64,000 nt of DNA from NCBI GenBank assembly GCA_018296165.2, contig JACKQL020000007.1:1533181-1597180 (forward strand). Direction: 5' to 3'. Shown here piece after piece: positions 11,290 through 21,859 of the stretch. A program made the position numbers and the translations under genes. Each line of letters begins with the position of its first letter. Within the stretch, counting starts at the first letter, position 1. Below the pieces are notes generated by a model. It ran no database searches, was not told where the DNA came from, and saw nothing but the letters and a program-made list of their open reading frames with translations. Origin of the DNA: Termitomyces sp. T153. Lineage: Eukaryota > Basidiomycota > Agaricomycetes > Agaricales > Lyophyllaceae.

Positions 11290-12454
11290 TGTCACGACCC
11301 ATTCCCTGAAGCCCCGTACATTGCCTGACAAACCCCTGTCCCCCCAGAACCTCCCCCAACACTTTGTCGAACTTCCCCAGCACTCCGTGCCTACTCTGGC
11401 TAACTCCGACACATTCTCGGCTAACTCCAATGCATTCTCAGCTAACTCTGATGGCCCCCTGGCCAACTCTGATGTCTTCCCCACAGCTGCTGGCACTTCC
11501 CCTGGACTTTCTAAGCCCCTGGAACCACTCCCCTGCTGTGCCTGACCCCATTACACATCATCAACTCGACACTCTGGCTCCCCTGACTTACTCTGGGGTA
11601 TCATGACAACTTTGGAACGGACCGCGTCACAATTGATCCCATCAACATATCAATGCAGCCCACCTTCTGGTCATAACCGACACCCATCGACTCTGTTGAG
11701 CTCTGCCAAGCCCCGCCACCACAGCCGACATCCCTGGAGCTCTTCAGTAGTCAGTATATAAGACATAGAGTAGCTTCTCGTACTCTAGTCTTGAGATTAC
11801 CTACCTACTTACCTGCCTTACCTGATGTGTTTCTGATTGTTTCTTCTCATGTTTTGTGTTCCATGTCTCATTTTCCTTATTCTCAGTCTCCCAGTCTTAT
11901 CTTGTCTCTATTCCATTATCATTTTGTTATTGTTCCATGTCTCCACCTGAATCTATTCTTGTTCTCATCTCGTCTTCATCTCATTTTGTCTGACTCCATC
12001 TCATCTCATTTGATTCTGTCTATTGTGTTCCAGTCCTCTCAACCATAACATCCTCACAAACTCTGCAGTTACAATTACAAACCTCTGACACTCTTTACCA
12101 ACCCCGGACCCTGCTACACGCTCGGCTCCAAACCCTATCAATTCCTGTTGATCCCCCATCAGAACTCCGGCTCTACTCCTGTCATCTGCGTAGCCTCTGC
12201 CTCCTCTACACCCACAATACTCACACATGGACTTATGCCTGAACCCCGCCAAGCCCATCCCCCATCCCTGCAACTCATCCTCTACTCCTCCGGACCTTCC
12301 CAGACTTGCTTGGATCAATCTCCACTAACTATCCTCACAAGCCCCCAATGTTTGGAACACCTCTGAGTGCCTGGTTATCAGTGCAGGGAATCATGTCCGC
12401 CTAGTAAGGACTTGTCCAGTGTAGCTGAGCCCCTGTGGTCAGTGGAACCTGACA
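11290..12454 (+). repeat. Solo LTR-T inserted in gypsy pol, TSD CTTAG
   Basis: It starts TGTCACGACCC, ends GTGGAACCTGACA, and is flanked by CTTAG on both sides (11285-11289, 12455-12459). It keeps more CpGs than the flanking pol (for example near 11620-11640 and 12110-12125), so it is younger than its host. A 21-bp tandem repeat (11398-11480) makes open frames of LANSD/ANSN repeats that are LTR sequence, not genes. Confidence 0.9.
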
Positions 12455-13790
12455 CTTAGTAATGTTGAGTACACCACTTTTGTTTGCTATGCTACTACAT
12501 TCTTCTTAGCTGATGGCAAGCTCTGGCAACACAATTGCAATGGTACTCACAAGTGATTCATTGATGCTAGTCACTGTATTCAAATCCTGTGTGCTATGCA
12601 TGTCAAACTTGGGCACAGAGGTTTTTTTGCTACTAGGGCAGCCTTGTTGGAGTGCTTCTGGTGGTCCCACATTAGCACCAACATTGCTTGGTATATATGC
12701 ATCTGCCACTTCTGTCAGATCCATCAGACCACCAAAGACCAAAGTACTCATCCTGCTGACTGTCACTACACCAATGCTCTTGTTCAGCAAGATCTATGTT
12801 GATATCATATTTATGCTGCCATCCAACAAGTTCAAGTACATCATACAAGGTCACTGTTCACTGATCCACTACTTTGAATTCAAAAACACCACTGCTATTG
12901 CCAAGTAGATATTTGAAGACATCATTTGTTGCTGGAGTGTCCTTTGCAAGATTTGTTGCTGGGGTGCCCTTTGCAAAATTGTTACTTGACAATGGGCTGC
13001 CTATCATTAAAGCTGTTGCCTAACTAGCAAAGAAGTACCACTTGAACCACATTTGTATCTCAGGCTACTACAAGCATGCTAATGGTATAGTAGAGTGACC
13101 TCATTTTGATGTTTGGCAAGTGCTCTTCAAGGCAGTAGATGGCAACCAATCCAAATGGAGTAGCACTACCTACTCTGTCTTTTGGTCTGAAAGAGTCACA
13201 GTATGCAAGTGCATGGGATGCTCACCTTACTATGCAGCCATGGAAATGCACCCCCTCTTCCCTGCCAAAATCTTTGAAACAACCTACTTCCAGCCACCTC
13301 CAAATTCAGTACTATCATCTACTGACCTAATTTCCAGATATGCTATCAACCTCCAGCACTGACCAGAAGACCTTGAGCAACTTCATGACAAAGTCTTTAG
13401 CAACTGTCACCAAGCTGCATTTTGCTTTGAAAAAGAACATACCATCACCATTCACAACTATGACTTCAAACATGGTGACCTTATTATAATGTGCAACACT
13501 AGAATTGAAGTCACCCACAATGAGAAGATGTGCCCCCATTACTTAGGACTATTATTGGGGATTTCTTGGAACTGAGGCAGCACTTACATCCTTTGTGAAC
13601 TGAATGGCTCAGTCCTTCACTGACCAGTTGCTGCCTTTTACCTACTCCCCTATTCTGCTGGAGAACATATTGATATGCTTAGCAACCTCCTCAACATCAA
13701 TATCTCAAAACTTTGCCAGCTAGAGGAAACTGACCTCTGAGATGACAAAGACCTGCCTGACATTGCTGGAAACAATGATAACTAGCAAAG
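12455..13790 (+). pseudogene. Decayed gypsy family A pol: integrase and C-terminal tail
   Basis: The integrase zinc region survives as KLGHRGFFATRAALLECFWW and ICICHFCQIHQTTK in the frame at 12596-12802. The catalytic core follows in other frames (KIYVDIIFML, later YSVFWSERVTVCKCMGC). The tail at 13480-13790 is homologous to 1-276. Stops such as SWN*GSTY stand where the intact copy has SRNCGG, fitting CpG decay. Confidence 0.75.
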
Positions 13791-14320
13791 CACAGCCTTT
13801 TTTGCTAAGCATTTATACCATTTCTTGTCCTCTTGATACTACACTGAAAAGCTGTCAAAAATACTTTACAGACTTGTGTTTCATTCACTACTGTTTCTGG
13901 TCACTATACCCAAGATGTAGTGTTATGCCTCTGCTCAGTCACCTTGTGCAAACCTCCAGGGGTTTTCTTGCTATGATGATCTACTAAGCATTTCCCCTGC
14001 ACTACTTTTGATTATTGCCATGTGTTACATTTGATTTCTTACTTGCATTCCTTTGTCACTAGTGTCAAGCAATTGTGCACTAGCAAACAGTTTTCACTTC
14101 TTGCTTTGCACTCAGTTTGATATGGTACAGTTTTTTTATTGCCCCTGAAGGGGTGCTACTATATACCACAAGATTCCTTAAGGGAATTGGTCTCTGCTAG
14201 GGCCCCTTAAGAGGGCTAGTCCATCCACAATTCAACTAAATATGGACAACTCCTTAAGAAAGTCAGTCTGCAAAGTCCATCAAGTTGTCAGTGGGTTTGA
14301 AATTGCTAGATGGTAGAGGA
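13791..14320. other. Spacer with repeated CCTTAAGG-type palindromes
   Basis: No gene is seen. It is the old counterpart of 277-661. Related palindromic words occur at 14142-14153 (CCCCTGAAGGGG), 14173-14187 (ATTCCTTAAGGGAAT), 14203-14216 (CCCCTTAAGAGGGC) and 14251-14259. Confidence 0.45.
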
Positions 14321-14326
14321 GGCAGG

Positions 14327-16300
14327 CTAATAGGTGCTAGGTCCATGTTGGTTGGCCCATTCTCCACTTGCCAGGTAATGGCAGCATTGCAGTTGCCTTG
14401 CAGATGCTGCAAGACCTCTACCATGTGCTTTGGGACCTGGTATTGAAAACTCCCTCTTAAACATCTGCTCCACTACTACCACCCTCTCTTGGTTGCCCTC
14501 CAAGTGCTCACAAGAGTCAAGAGACAACACTGGTGCTAAACAGCTGCTACCCAACCATTTGAGGTCATTGAGCAAAGGTCAGTGGCAACAGAATAACAAC
14601 TCAATGGAATTTTGCTAGCACTAAGACTAACAATCAGTTTCCCCATGTCCTGCTCAGGAGCAGGGATTTTGCTAAGCTCTGCAAAGGAGAATAAACAAAG
14701 GTGCAGCAGACCAGAATAAAGGCAAGACTCACTCAATGCCACTAAGACCAGCAATGGGACCTTCTTCCTCTACCTCCATCTTCTCTCCTCCCAAGCTCCA
14801 TCTCCTCTCCTCCCAAGCTCCTAGCAATGGCAGTCACTATGTCCTGCCACTCTGCTAGCAGTGTTTCCTCCCTTTCCAACTTGAACTCCATGTTGCTAGC
14901 ACCTTCCACCTTCTTGACCTCTTGCTCCTCTTTGTTGCTATCCTTGACCACTTCCTTGCTCCTCCCCTTCACCTTGGCTGGCCCTCCTACCATCAACTCC
15001 TCCTGCATGGTTGGCAAGCCCAAGCTTGACTGCTGATATCAATGGGGAGCCTCTGCACTGCTAGCACCCATTGCAAAATGACAAAATGTCATGCACACAG
15101 AACTCAGATGGCCCTGGCATAGTTGTTGGTGACCATTTTGCTGCCCTGACTGTGGAGAGTCTTGTGCTCCATTGAGCATGCCTTCTTGGCTGAGTTGCAA
15201 GCATAGCAAAGCTGGCCCCCTGTCAGGTACCAGCAGGACTCTGAGTCATTAATAGCCCAGCACTTGTTGCACTCATAAAATCTTTAGTAACTGTTGCTAG
15301 AACAAAGCCAAGACTTGCTGTGCCCTATTGCTTTAGATAGGCCTGCCATGCAGCAGGGGAAACAGCCACCTTCCTCTTGAGGCCTATCTCCATCATCCCT
15401 GCTCCCCTACCCTTGTCCAACACAGTAGACTGCTTCTGATATTAGCCTGACCAACTCCTTATTGGAGAAGGTTGTCTGCATTGGCATCTGTCCACTAGCT
15501 TTAGTGATGATTGCTAGGAAAAACATTGCCAGGAGACATACCTTAAAATCATCCTCTTCCCATGCCTTGCCCTTGTCCTTCTTGGAGCCCTTGATCATCT
15601 TTGGTGACACTGCCAGGCTTGTAGCAACATTGTGATTATGACTATCCTGGTAGCAAGGTTAGCAACAATGGCACTAGTGACAAAATAGGAACTTACCTGA
15701 GCTCCCAGTCTGTTTTAGTAATGCTGCCAGGCTCTTAGCAATATTGCCAGGCTCTTCCTCTTCCTTATCCCTGTTCTCCTTGACAGCAAACTCTACCTTC
15801 TTCTCACTCCATAACACTCTGATGACCTCTAACTTGTGAGGCAGATGCTGAAACCAAAAGATCTTTTCAGGACTGAGGTTGGACACAAGCTATCAAACAC
15901 TTAGTGATGTTGCTAGTTCATAGTGACACCCCAAGCAATGTACTATCATCTGTTTTGCAAACAAATTGTTGATTTTATACTCAAGTGACCATGGAGGAAC
16001 CTAGCAACAACCTTGTCAGCAAGTGTCAAGGACAAAAAGCAAAATTACTTACAAAGTTAGTGGCATAGGGCACCACCCACAGTTTGTTAATAAAACAAGC
16101 ATACAACTTGCAACACACACTCTCTACTGCTCCACTCTCCAGCCACTCTACACTGCTCCCAGCAGTCTTGAACTACCTCAGATATAATCTAAAGAGTCTG
16201 ACCACCCCCTGCTCTGGTTCCATTGCCATTCACTCCTTTGTTAGCAACAACAAGTGATCTATCTTGCTCAGGTAAATGCCAGCAGTGCTTGAGATTCATT
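14327..16300 (-). pseudogene. Second, decayed copy of the antisense accessory gene of gypsy family A
   Basis: The order on the minus strand is the same as at 662-2734. About 16180-16080 gives FKTAGSSVEWLESGAVE (compare FKTTGSGVEWPELATVE). 15890-15800 gives LSPEKIFWFQHLPHKLEVIR (compare LSPNDQFFFQHL). The cysteine exon at 15176-15271 has exactly the same spacing, C-x2-C-x8-C-x8-C-x2-C-x6-C. The last exon near 14570-14400 keeps VEQMFKREF (compare VEQRFQREL). Stops and lost CpGs show it is dead, yet all six cysteines remain. It lies between the integrase tail and the 3' LTR, as in copy 1. Confidence 0.6.
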
Positions 16301-16517
16301 TGCTCAGTAGTGATGGCAGCAGCAGAAGACATTTCTGGTCAAGTAGGGCAAGTTCAGACTGAACAAGCAAAAGGTGATGGGGAATTTGACAAAGTTCAAG
16401 GTGGATTCCAGGACTATTTGAACCTTCAGGAATCAGTGCACAGACAAAAACCATTGAGCAAATCATGGGACTTTGACAGTTGACTGGGGACAGTCAAAAT
16501 TTCAGTCCAGAGGAGGA
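16301..16517. other. Element 3' end with polypurine tract
   Basis: No gene is recognised apart from a short open frame (16223-16483). It closes with CAGAGGAGGATGA, the purine tract before the 3' LTR. Confidence 0.35.
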
Positions 16518-17090
16518 TGATAGGACCCTATTCTCATTGAATACTAATTTCTGTCTTTTCCTATGTTTTGGCAACTTCAAGAATTTCCAGTTTCTATGTG
16601 ATGCAACAGTCACATAACCTTGTCATGTGTAGTCTAGATACCCAGCTCATTGGACTACTTTCCCTTTATGAAGCCTAGTGACCTCTAGCAACCTCCCAGC
16701 AAGGTCACTGATTATATTTCCTTTCTTGATATCATTGACACAGTTTCCTTATTTCTTGATTTAGTTCTATTTCTTACTATGTGACACCCTAGCAACTAGC
16801 ATATTGACTGTCATTCCAGGTGTTTGTAAGGGGATGACTATTCTGTGGGTAGTTCAACCCTATTTCAGGCTTAGCCACATGGTCCTATTTCTCCTTTTGA
16901 CATATTGATAGTCATTACTGCTTAGCATACCCAGGCTGCTTACCACATATAGTATTAGTCATAGCATAGCCACAGATGTAATATATAAGCCAGTCACAAG
17001 GATAGAATATCTTTCAACTGATCAATAGCAGCATTCCCCAGGTCTATTCAGTGAACCAATTGTGAGAACCCCAGCATTGCCACCTTGCTT
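16518..17090 (+). repeat. Diverged LTR (family A-like), 3' LTR of the split element
   Basis: It begins TGATAGGACCCTATTCTC right after the purine tract and shares LTR-A-like words such as TGATTATATTTCCTTTC. The 3' boundary is approximate. CpG is almost absent. Confidence 0.5.
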
Positions 17091-17240
17091 GGCTTGCTGC
17101 ACTTGCCCCTTGCCTGCCTCTTAGCCACTGTTCTGCTTCTTCAATGCTCACTTGTCACTTGTGCTAGCTTGCTCTTGCTGGGTTTACCCATGGAGTGTTT
17201 GTTCTCCTCACATCTTGATTGGTCCCTATGTTGTCCACAC
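17091..17240. other. Short unassigned stretch before gag remnant
   Basis: No recognisable feature; Cys/Leu-rich in the + frames and low in CpG. Confidence 0.3.
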
Positions 17241-18150
17241 CTCTAGCCCACAACATCCAACCTAACACCTACCTTTGACCTCACCCTAACCTCTATGGAC
17301 TCTATGCCAACTCTAACTGGTGCCTTTGCTGACCTGGAATCTACTATCAAGAGACTGCTAACTCTTGTTTCTGGGCTCAAGAGCAGACTAGCAGCACTTG
17401 AGTCTGGTTGTACACCTATGCCTGTTGCCATGGTTGCCTCTGCTCAAACATTCTTGCAGCCTAGTGTGGGTGGCTGTGCCATTCCTTCAGGCTCCACCAT
17501 GCAGTCAGCTCCACCTGGGCAGCCAAAGCCCAAGTCCTCTATCAAACCTCCTACTGTGCCCACCTCTCACATTCCCTGACATGTAGCATGTCCTACCTCT
17601 AATGCTCCTCTTGTCATCCCCCTTGCTTGGAACCTCCCTCCTATGGATGGCTGCACCCCATGTTTTGAGTGTGCACTCAAACTCCCCAACTCTGTTGTTG
17701 CACATGTAGTTGATCACCAGAGGCAGGGCCTTAAACAAGCCCTCAACATCTCCAGCACCCACTTGGCAGCCTGTATGGTTAGCTCAGCTGGAGGAGACTG
17801 CTGGTTTGTCTCTATCCAGGGCTCTGATCAGCAGATTAGAGAAGCCCTTGTTAGGAAGTGAGTCCATGTACCACAGAAGCAACACTACAGCAATGTTGCA
17901 CTGGCAGTTGCTGCACCAGCACCTTCAGGATCCACTGCATTGTCCACCCCTACTCTTGGAAGCATATATTGATGGATAACTATATTGGCCCACTTCTGGT
18001 GTCATGCAGATGACCTGAATCATGTTGTAGCTGCAACAAGTCATCACAGCAAGCTCACTTTTTGGGAACACATGCCATGAACAATGCAGCTGCAATGTGT
18101 GACATGTTCATGGAGAGTGTCAGAGGACTGCTTTTACTAGGCTCTCTGAT
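17241..18150 (+). pseudogene. Gag-like remnant of another LTR retroelement
   Basis: The frame 17295-17579 reads ADLESTIKRLLTLVSGLKSR, a short coiled-coil start typical of basidiomycete gypsy gag, followed by a Pro/Ser-rich linker. The frame 17643-17861 continues a Cys-containing C-terminal region. Stops break the rest. The link to the integrase downstream is inferred from order only. Confidence 0.4.
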
Positions 18151-18470
18151 TGTTTCCTTTATTACATGCCTGCTGTTCATTGTCAACCTCCCATCTTCTG
18201 GTCATGAGTACTTTTGACCAAGGGCTATCCTTTAGTTATATTTCTATGTGGTCACATGCTGTGAGTCTGAAGATCAAGGCCATTTATAATGGATTTCCAT
18301 TTTTGGATTGCATTCTGGATTTGGTTGTTGTTGAGGGTTTTTTTCCAGAAGCTCTAGAGTAAATTTTCCAAACACTGGCATTGGGAATCCTTAGACTTGT
18401 TCTCTTTGGATCTCTCCCTCTGCCAGGTGAGTAGCTAGAACTCTAGAACCTCTTGTAGATGCTGAATAGA
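18151..18470. other. Unassigned repeat sequence
   Basis: No RT or RNase H motif is visible between the gag-like remnant and the integrase, so the element has an internal deletion or is a junction of two elements. Confidence 0.35.
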
Positions 18471-19537
18471 CTTTGGATCTCCCTCTGCCAGTTGTGTGAT
18501 TGAGCTGCAGCCTCCAGAGGTTGCCCTTACAGAGAGAGTGTGGTGCTTGCATGGCACTCCAAAGAAAGTGGTCTCTACAGGGGGCCACAATTCATTGCTG
18601 CATATGTAAAACAAATGTGGGAACATCTTGGAATCAAACTGGCATTGTCAATGGCACAATACCCACAGACTGATGGGCAAACAGAGTGGGTGAATCAGGA
18701 GTTGGAGTTGTATCTGTGGGCATTCATGGATTATTGCTATTGCCAAGATGACTGGATGGATTGGTATCCTTTCATGAAATTTGCATATAACAATCATGTG
18801 AGTTCAGCAATTGGCATGTTACCATTCAATGCAGAGTATGTGTATAACCCTACATTTTCCATCAACCCTGTTAGTTTGCAGTCAGTGCCAAAAACTGATG
18901 CATGCTTAGATAAAATCTGTGAGGTACAGGAGGGGTTGAGGGGGTTGTTGGAGTTGGCAGGGGAGAGGATGAAAAGATTCCATGATACATGAGTGGACAA
19001 AGTGGCTGATGACATTGTTGGTGATCATGTTTACCTCAAGCATGTGGACTTGTGTTCAAATTGACTGAGCAACAAACTAGACTTCAAGAGGTTCAGACTG
19101 TTTAAAATTGCTCAAAAGATTTCAGATATGGCTTACCAGTTGGAGTTACCCAATGGATGGTCTATTCACAATGTGTTCCACATTCTGTGTCTCATTCCAG
19201 CAGGAAGACACAATACTAGGCTATCAACAGGATCCCTTGCCACTGGTACAGATGGAGACAGGAGATGAGGTGGAGATCTAGAGAATTTTGAGGGAGAGAT
19301 GGATGAGAGGGGGGGTGGCAGAGTTCCTGGTGCACTGGAAAGGCTATGATGAAAGTGAGGACATGTGGCTCAAGGAGTATGACATGCACCATGTGTTGGA
19401 GGCCACACACTAGTTCAGGGAGGACAGGCAAACATGTGGGAAGAACAGACATGGCAGGAAGTGAAGCTAGTGCTATGATAGGTGCCCAGATTGAGGACCT
19501 TTTTTCCTGGACTCTTGCCTTACAAGTGGGGGGCAGG
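18471..19537 (+). pseudogene. Decayed gypsy integrase with chromodomain (chromovirus type)
   Basis: The frame 18540-18992 holds the integrase core: YRGPQFIAAYVKQMW, QYPQTDGQTEWVNQELE, WYPFMKFAYNNH. Just upstream a one-base deletion removes the catalytic Asp codon of the usual VSDRGPQF. The downstream frames hold YQLELPNGWSIHNVFH and a chromodomain, FLVHWKGYDESEDMWLKEYD (about 19310-19385). A chromodomain targets integration to marked chromatin in this class. Stops and frameshifts show the gene is dead. Confidence 0.75.
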
Positions 19538-19660
19538 TGTCATGATATACACATGACCAGGCCTACTACCAGTAGTCAGTAGCCCATTACTGTTCTCCAA
19601 CTTGTTCCACTTTGTTCTCAGGTATGTTTGATGGGCATTTCTATATACAGCAATACATCT
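19538..19660 (+). repeat. Probable 3' LTR remnant after a G-rich polypurine tract
   Basis: The tract GTGGGGGGCAGG is followed by TGTCATGATATACAC, the expected place for the 3' LTR of the chromodomain element. The right end is not defined; CpG-bearing sequence starts by about 19660. Confidence 0.4.
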
Positions 19661-19689
19661 TTGTTCTCGGTGCTACAGATGCATTGCGT

Positions 19690-19840
19690 TGTGAACTGCG
19701 GCCTTACAGAAAGCTCCCTTTTGATAGATATCCCTGTCCAAAGCTTTAACTAGACCCTAATCACCCTAACACTAATGTTAACAAACTCTGACCTATTGAA
19801 CATTAATGAAAACCCTAACTGAACTATAACTGGCTGACAG
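19690..19840 (-). repeat. Inverted relic of LTR-G
   Basis: The reverse complement matches 37247-37320: GGACAGGGATATCTATCAAA against AGACAGGGATATCTATTAAA, plus flanking words such as TTTGTTAACATTAG. The telomere-like CCCTAA words at 19753-19772 are part of this relic. Confidence 0.5.
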
Positions 19841-19944
19841 TGCAAGCTGTAGACAGCTCCTTCAACACTACTCATATTTAAAATGTCAATATAGAGATTG
19901 ACTTGTGGTGTACTCATTATATTGTTACTTTGTTACTTTGATTG

Positions 19945-20140
19945 ATATCTACGCTGCATAATGTTTACCACGGGTATGCTTGTGTTTTCAAGACAGGTTG
20001 TTAGTTCAATTCCCAATGTGGTATATTTTCAACGCTACTAATGCATTATCTGTCTCGACGTTCGTGCGTTTGAAATTACAAAGATTATTGCCTTACCATT
20101 GTACTGTAATCACAGTAAATGCTGCATTACTTTGTCAGGA
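19945..20140 (+). repeat. tRNA-derived SINE candidate, copy 1
   Basis: It contains a B-box-like word (GTTAGTTCAATTCCC, about 19999-20013) and shares its body with 37366-37590: TAATGCATTA and TTGTACTGTAATCACAG. It sits 280 bp upstream of the MRPL40 start. The A box is weak in this copy. Confidence 0.4.
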
Positions 20141-20417
20141 TCAGGTACTAGGCCATGCAGTGCTAAATGCCCCGCATACTCGGCAGTGGAAATGGCAGTA
20201 ACTGGCCTGAGGTGGAATTAAGGCGATAGAAGTAGTAGAACATTCAAAAAAATCACATTGAACGTTGCAGATTTACAAGAGTAGCGGGCTCTGCGGCCCT
20301 TCCCTGTTCTTGTAAAATCTTCTCTGGTTCCGTGTAACACGTGATCGCCAAATTTTGTCCCAAGTTCATAGCGTCTCCTACATCATAAGGTGAGGCTATA
20401 GTGGTTCAAAGTCCACG

Positions 20418-21712
20418 ATGCCTTCGGCCTCGATTACTTTTACGCGAAGACAGCTGCTAAACGCAACCACGACTCGGCCATGGACTAAAAACTTCGGACA
20501 CATGCTTCCCATTCCTAAAAGGCTTATGAAGCGCTTTAGCAATCGGGATCCTGGTATCAAGTCTGTACGACCGAGGGATCGAATTAAATACTGGAACATC
20601 GTTCCTGGAGACCAAATTCGTCTACTCGGAGACAAGAAAAACACGCTGCATGAAGTGCTGAGTATCAACCGATTCAGCAATCGGGTATTCGTCAAAGGCC
20701 AGGCCAACGTAAGTGATGTGGAAATCAAGCACGGTGTACCACTAACAATTTGCGATGCAGACTGGAGCAGAAGATCCTGACAAAGCTCCTCCCAGCAAGA
20801 ATTTTCATTACTCGCGCTGCCAGTTATTCCTTGGCAATTATGAGTTGTCTCCAACTAGCAAGTCACCCGAATCACAGATAGTACCGTGAGTGACTCGCTT
20901 TTTCGGTTTTTCTCAATACATTACCCATATCACTTTGATGCAGGGTCTTCGCCAAACGCTTGGGCACGTCGTCACCGTTCTGGAACCGATTCTTTGGTAG
21001 ATACGACTGGCAGCGATTCGCCACGAAAACTGTACCGATAATACCCCATCTCGAAGGCACAAGGATACCAATACCTTGGCCCAAACCAGAACCGAGAAGC
21101 AAACCCGAACGTGAGCATGTCTTATGTCTACTAGCACTAGCACTAGCTAATAATAATCTATACCGCTGGTCACCAGCCACATCTTATGATACAAACAAGG
21201 AAGAAGTGATGAAAGTCACCTACAAACCCCCTGCATTCCACCCTCTCTCGAAAGGACTCATTCCCCGACCACCTCCGGAGGCTCAATATCTTCGAACCTT
21301 ATACAACCCTCATGTTTTGAATACTCTCGGAGACTCTCCGCCAGTCGAAGTCTACCTTTTTAGAGAGCTTGCAAATCCTCATTCTCGTGCAAAAAAACAT
21401 GCTCGTTGGCTGCAATGGCAGATGGAGAAGAAGGCACGATATGAAGCTTTGTTAAAGGAGGAGCTTTCAAATCTCAATGGGCGTAACCCGAGGGAAGCCA
21501 AGGCTGAAGCTGCCTTCAAGTGGCGCCAACAGCTTGAAGAACAGAAGGAGGCTCTGCGGAAACAACGATGGAAGAAAATTAATGATGAGGCGGCACTCGC
21601 GAAGCGGTCGAAGAGGCGTGAGAGGAAAGAGGCCAAACAACGACAGCGCCTTACTGCCTTGTCCCTTAAAGACGAGCCCAACCAATTCATTCCCAAGGAC
21701 ATGCGGTCGTAA
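20418..21712 (+). CDS. MRPL40: Mitochondrial large-subunit ribosomal protein uL24m (MRPL40)
   Basis: Four exons (20418-20708, 20761-20885, 20944-21110, 21177-21712) join to 1119 nt, encoding 372 aa. All three introns (52, 58 and 66 nt) have GT-AG ends and keep the frame. Residues about 50-97 form a KOW-type domain (YWNIVPGDQIRLLGDKK, NRFSNRVFVKG), typical of the L24 family that binds 23S-type rRNA early in large-subunit assembly. The long C-terminal extension ends in a basic helix (about 270-360, AEAAFKWRQQLEEQKEALR), usual for fungal mitochondrial uL24m. The N-terminus (TFTRRQLLNATTTR) suits a mitochondrial targeting sequence. A transporter gene starts 147 bp downstream in the same direction. 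The gene appears intact. Confidence 0.88.
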
Positions 21713-21859
21713 ATACTCTAAACATGCAATATACATTTTAAGTAATAAGAGTACCTTTGACGGTTTTTTATCTCGGCTCCGTAACAAATTCACATACTTG
21801 CCTATATATGTAATGTTCTTCGAGGGCCCTGTCGGCTCCCTTGTCTCTCTCTTACCATC

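Noticed and set aside
9298..12454. A DNA transposon with about 1.1-kb terminal inverted repeats
   Set aside because: Each arm has its own different 5-bp duplication and LTR ends TGTCA...TGACA, so they are two separate solo LTRs.
19753..19820. CCCTAA-like words suggesting an interstitial telomere
   Set aside because: The words are irregular and lie in an inverted relic of LTR-G (compare 37247-37320), so they are repeat sequence.
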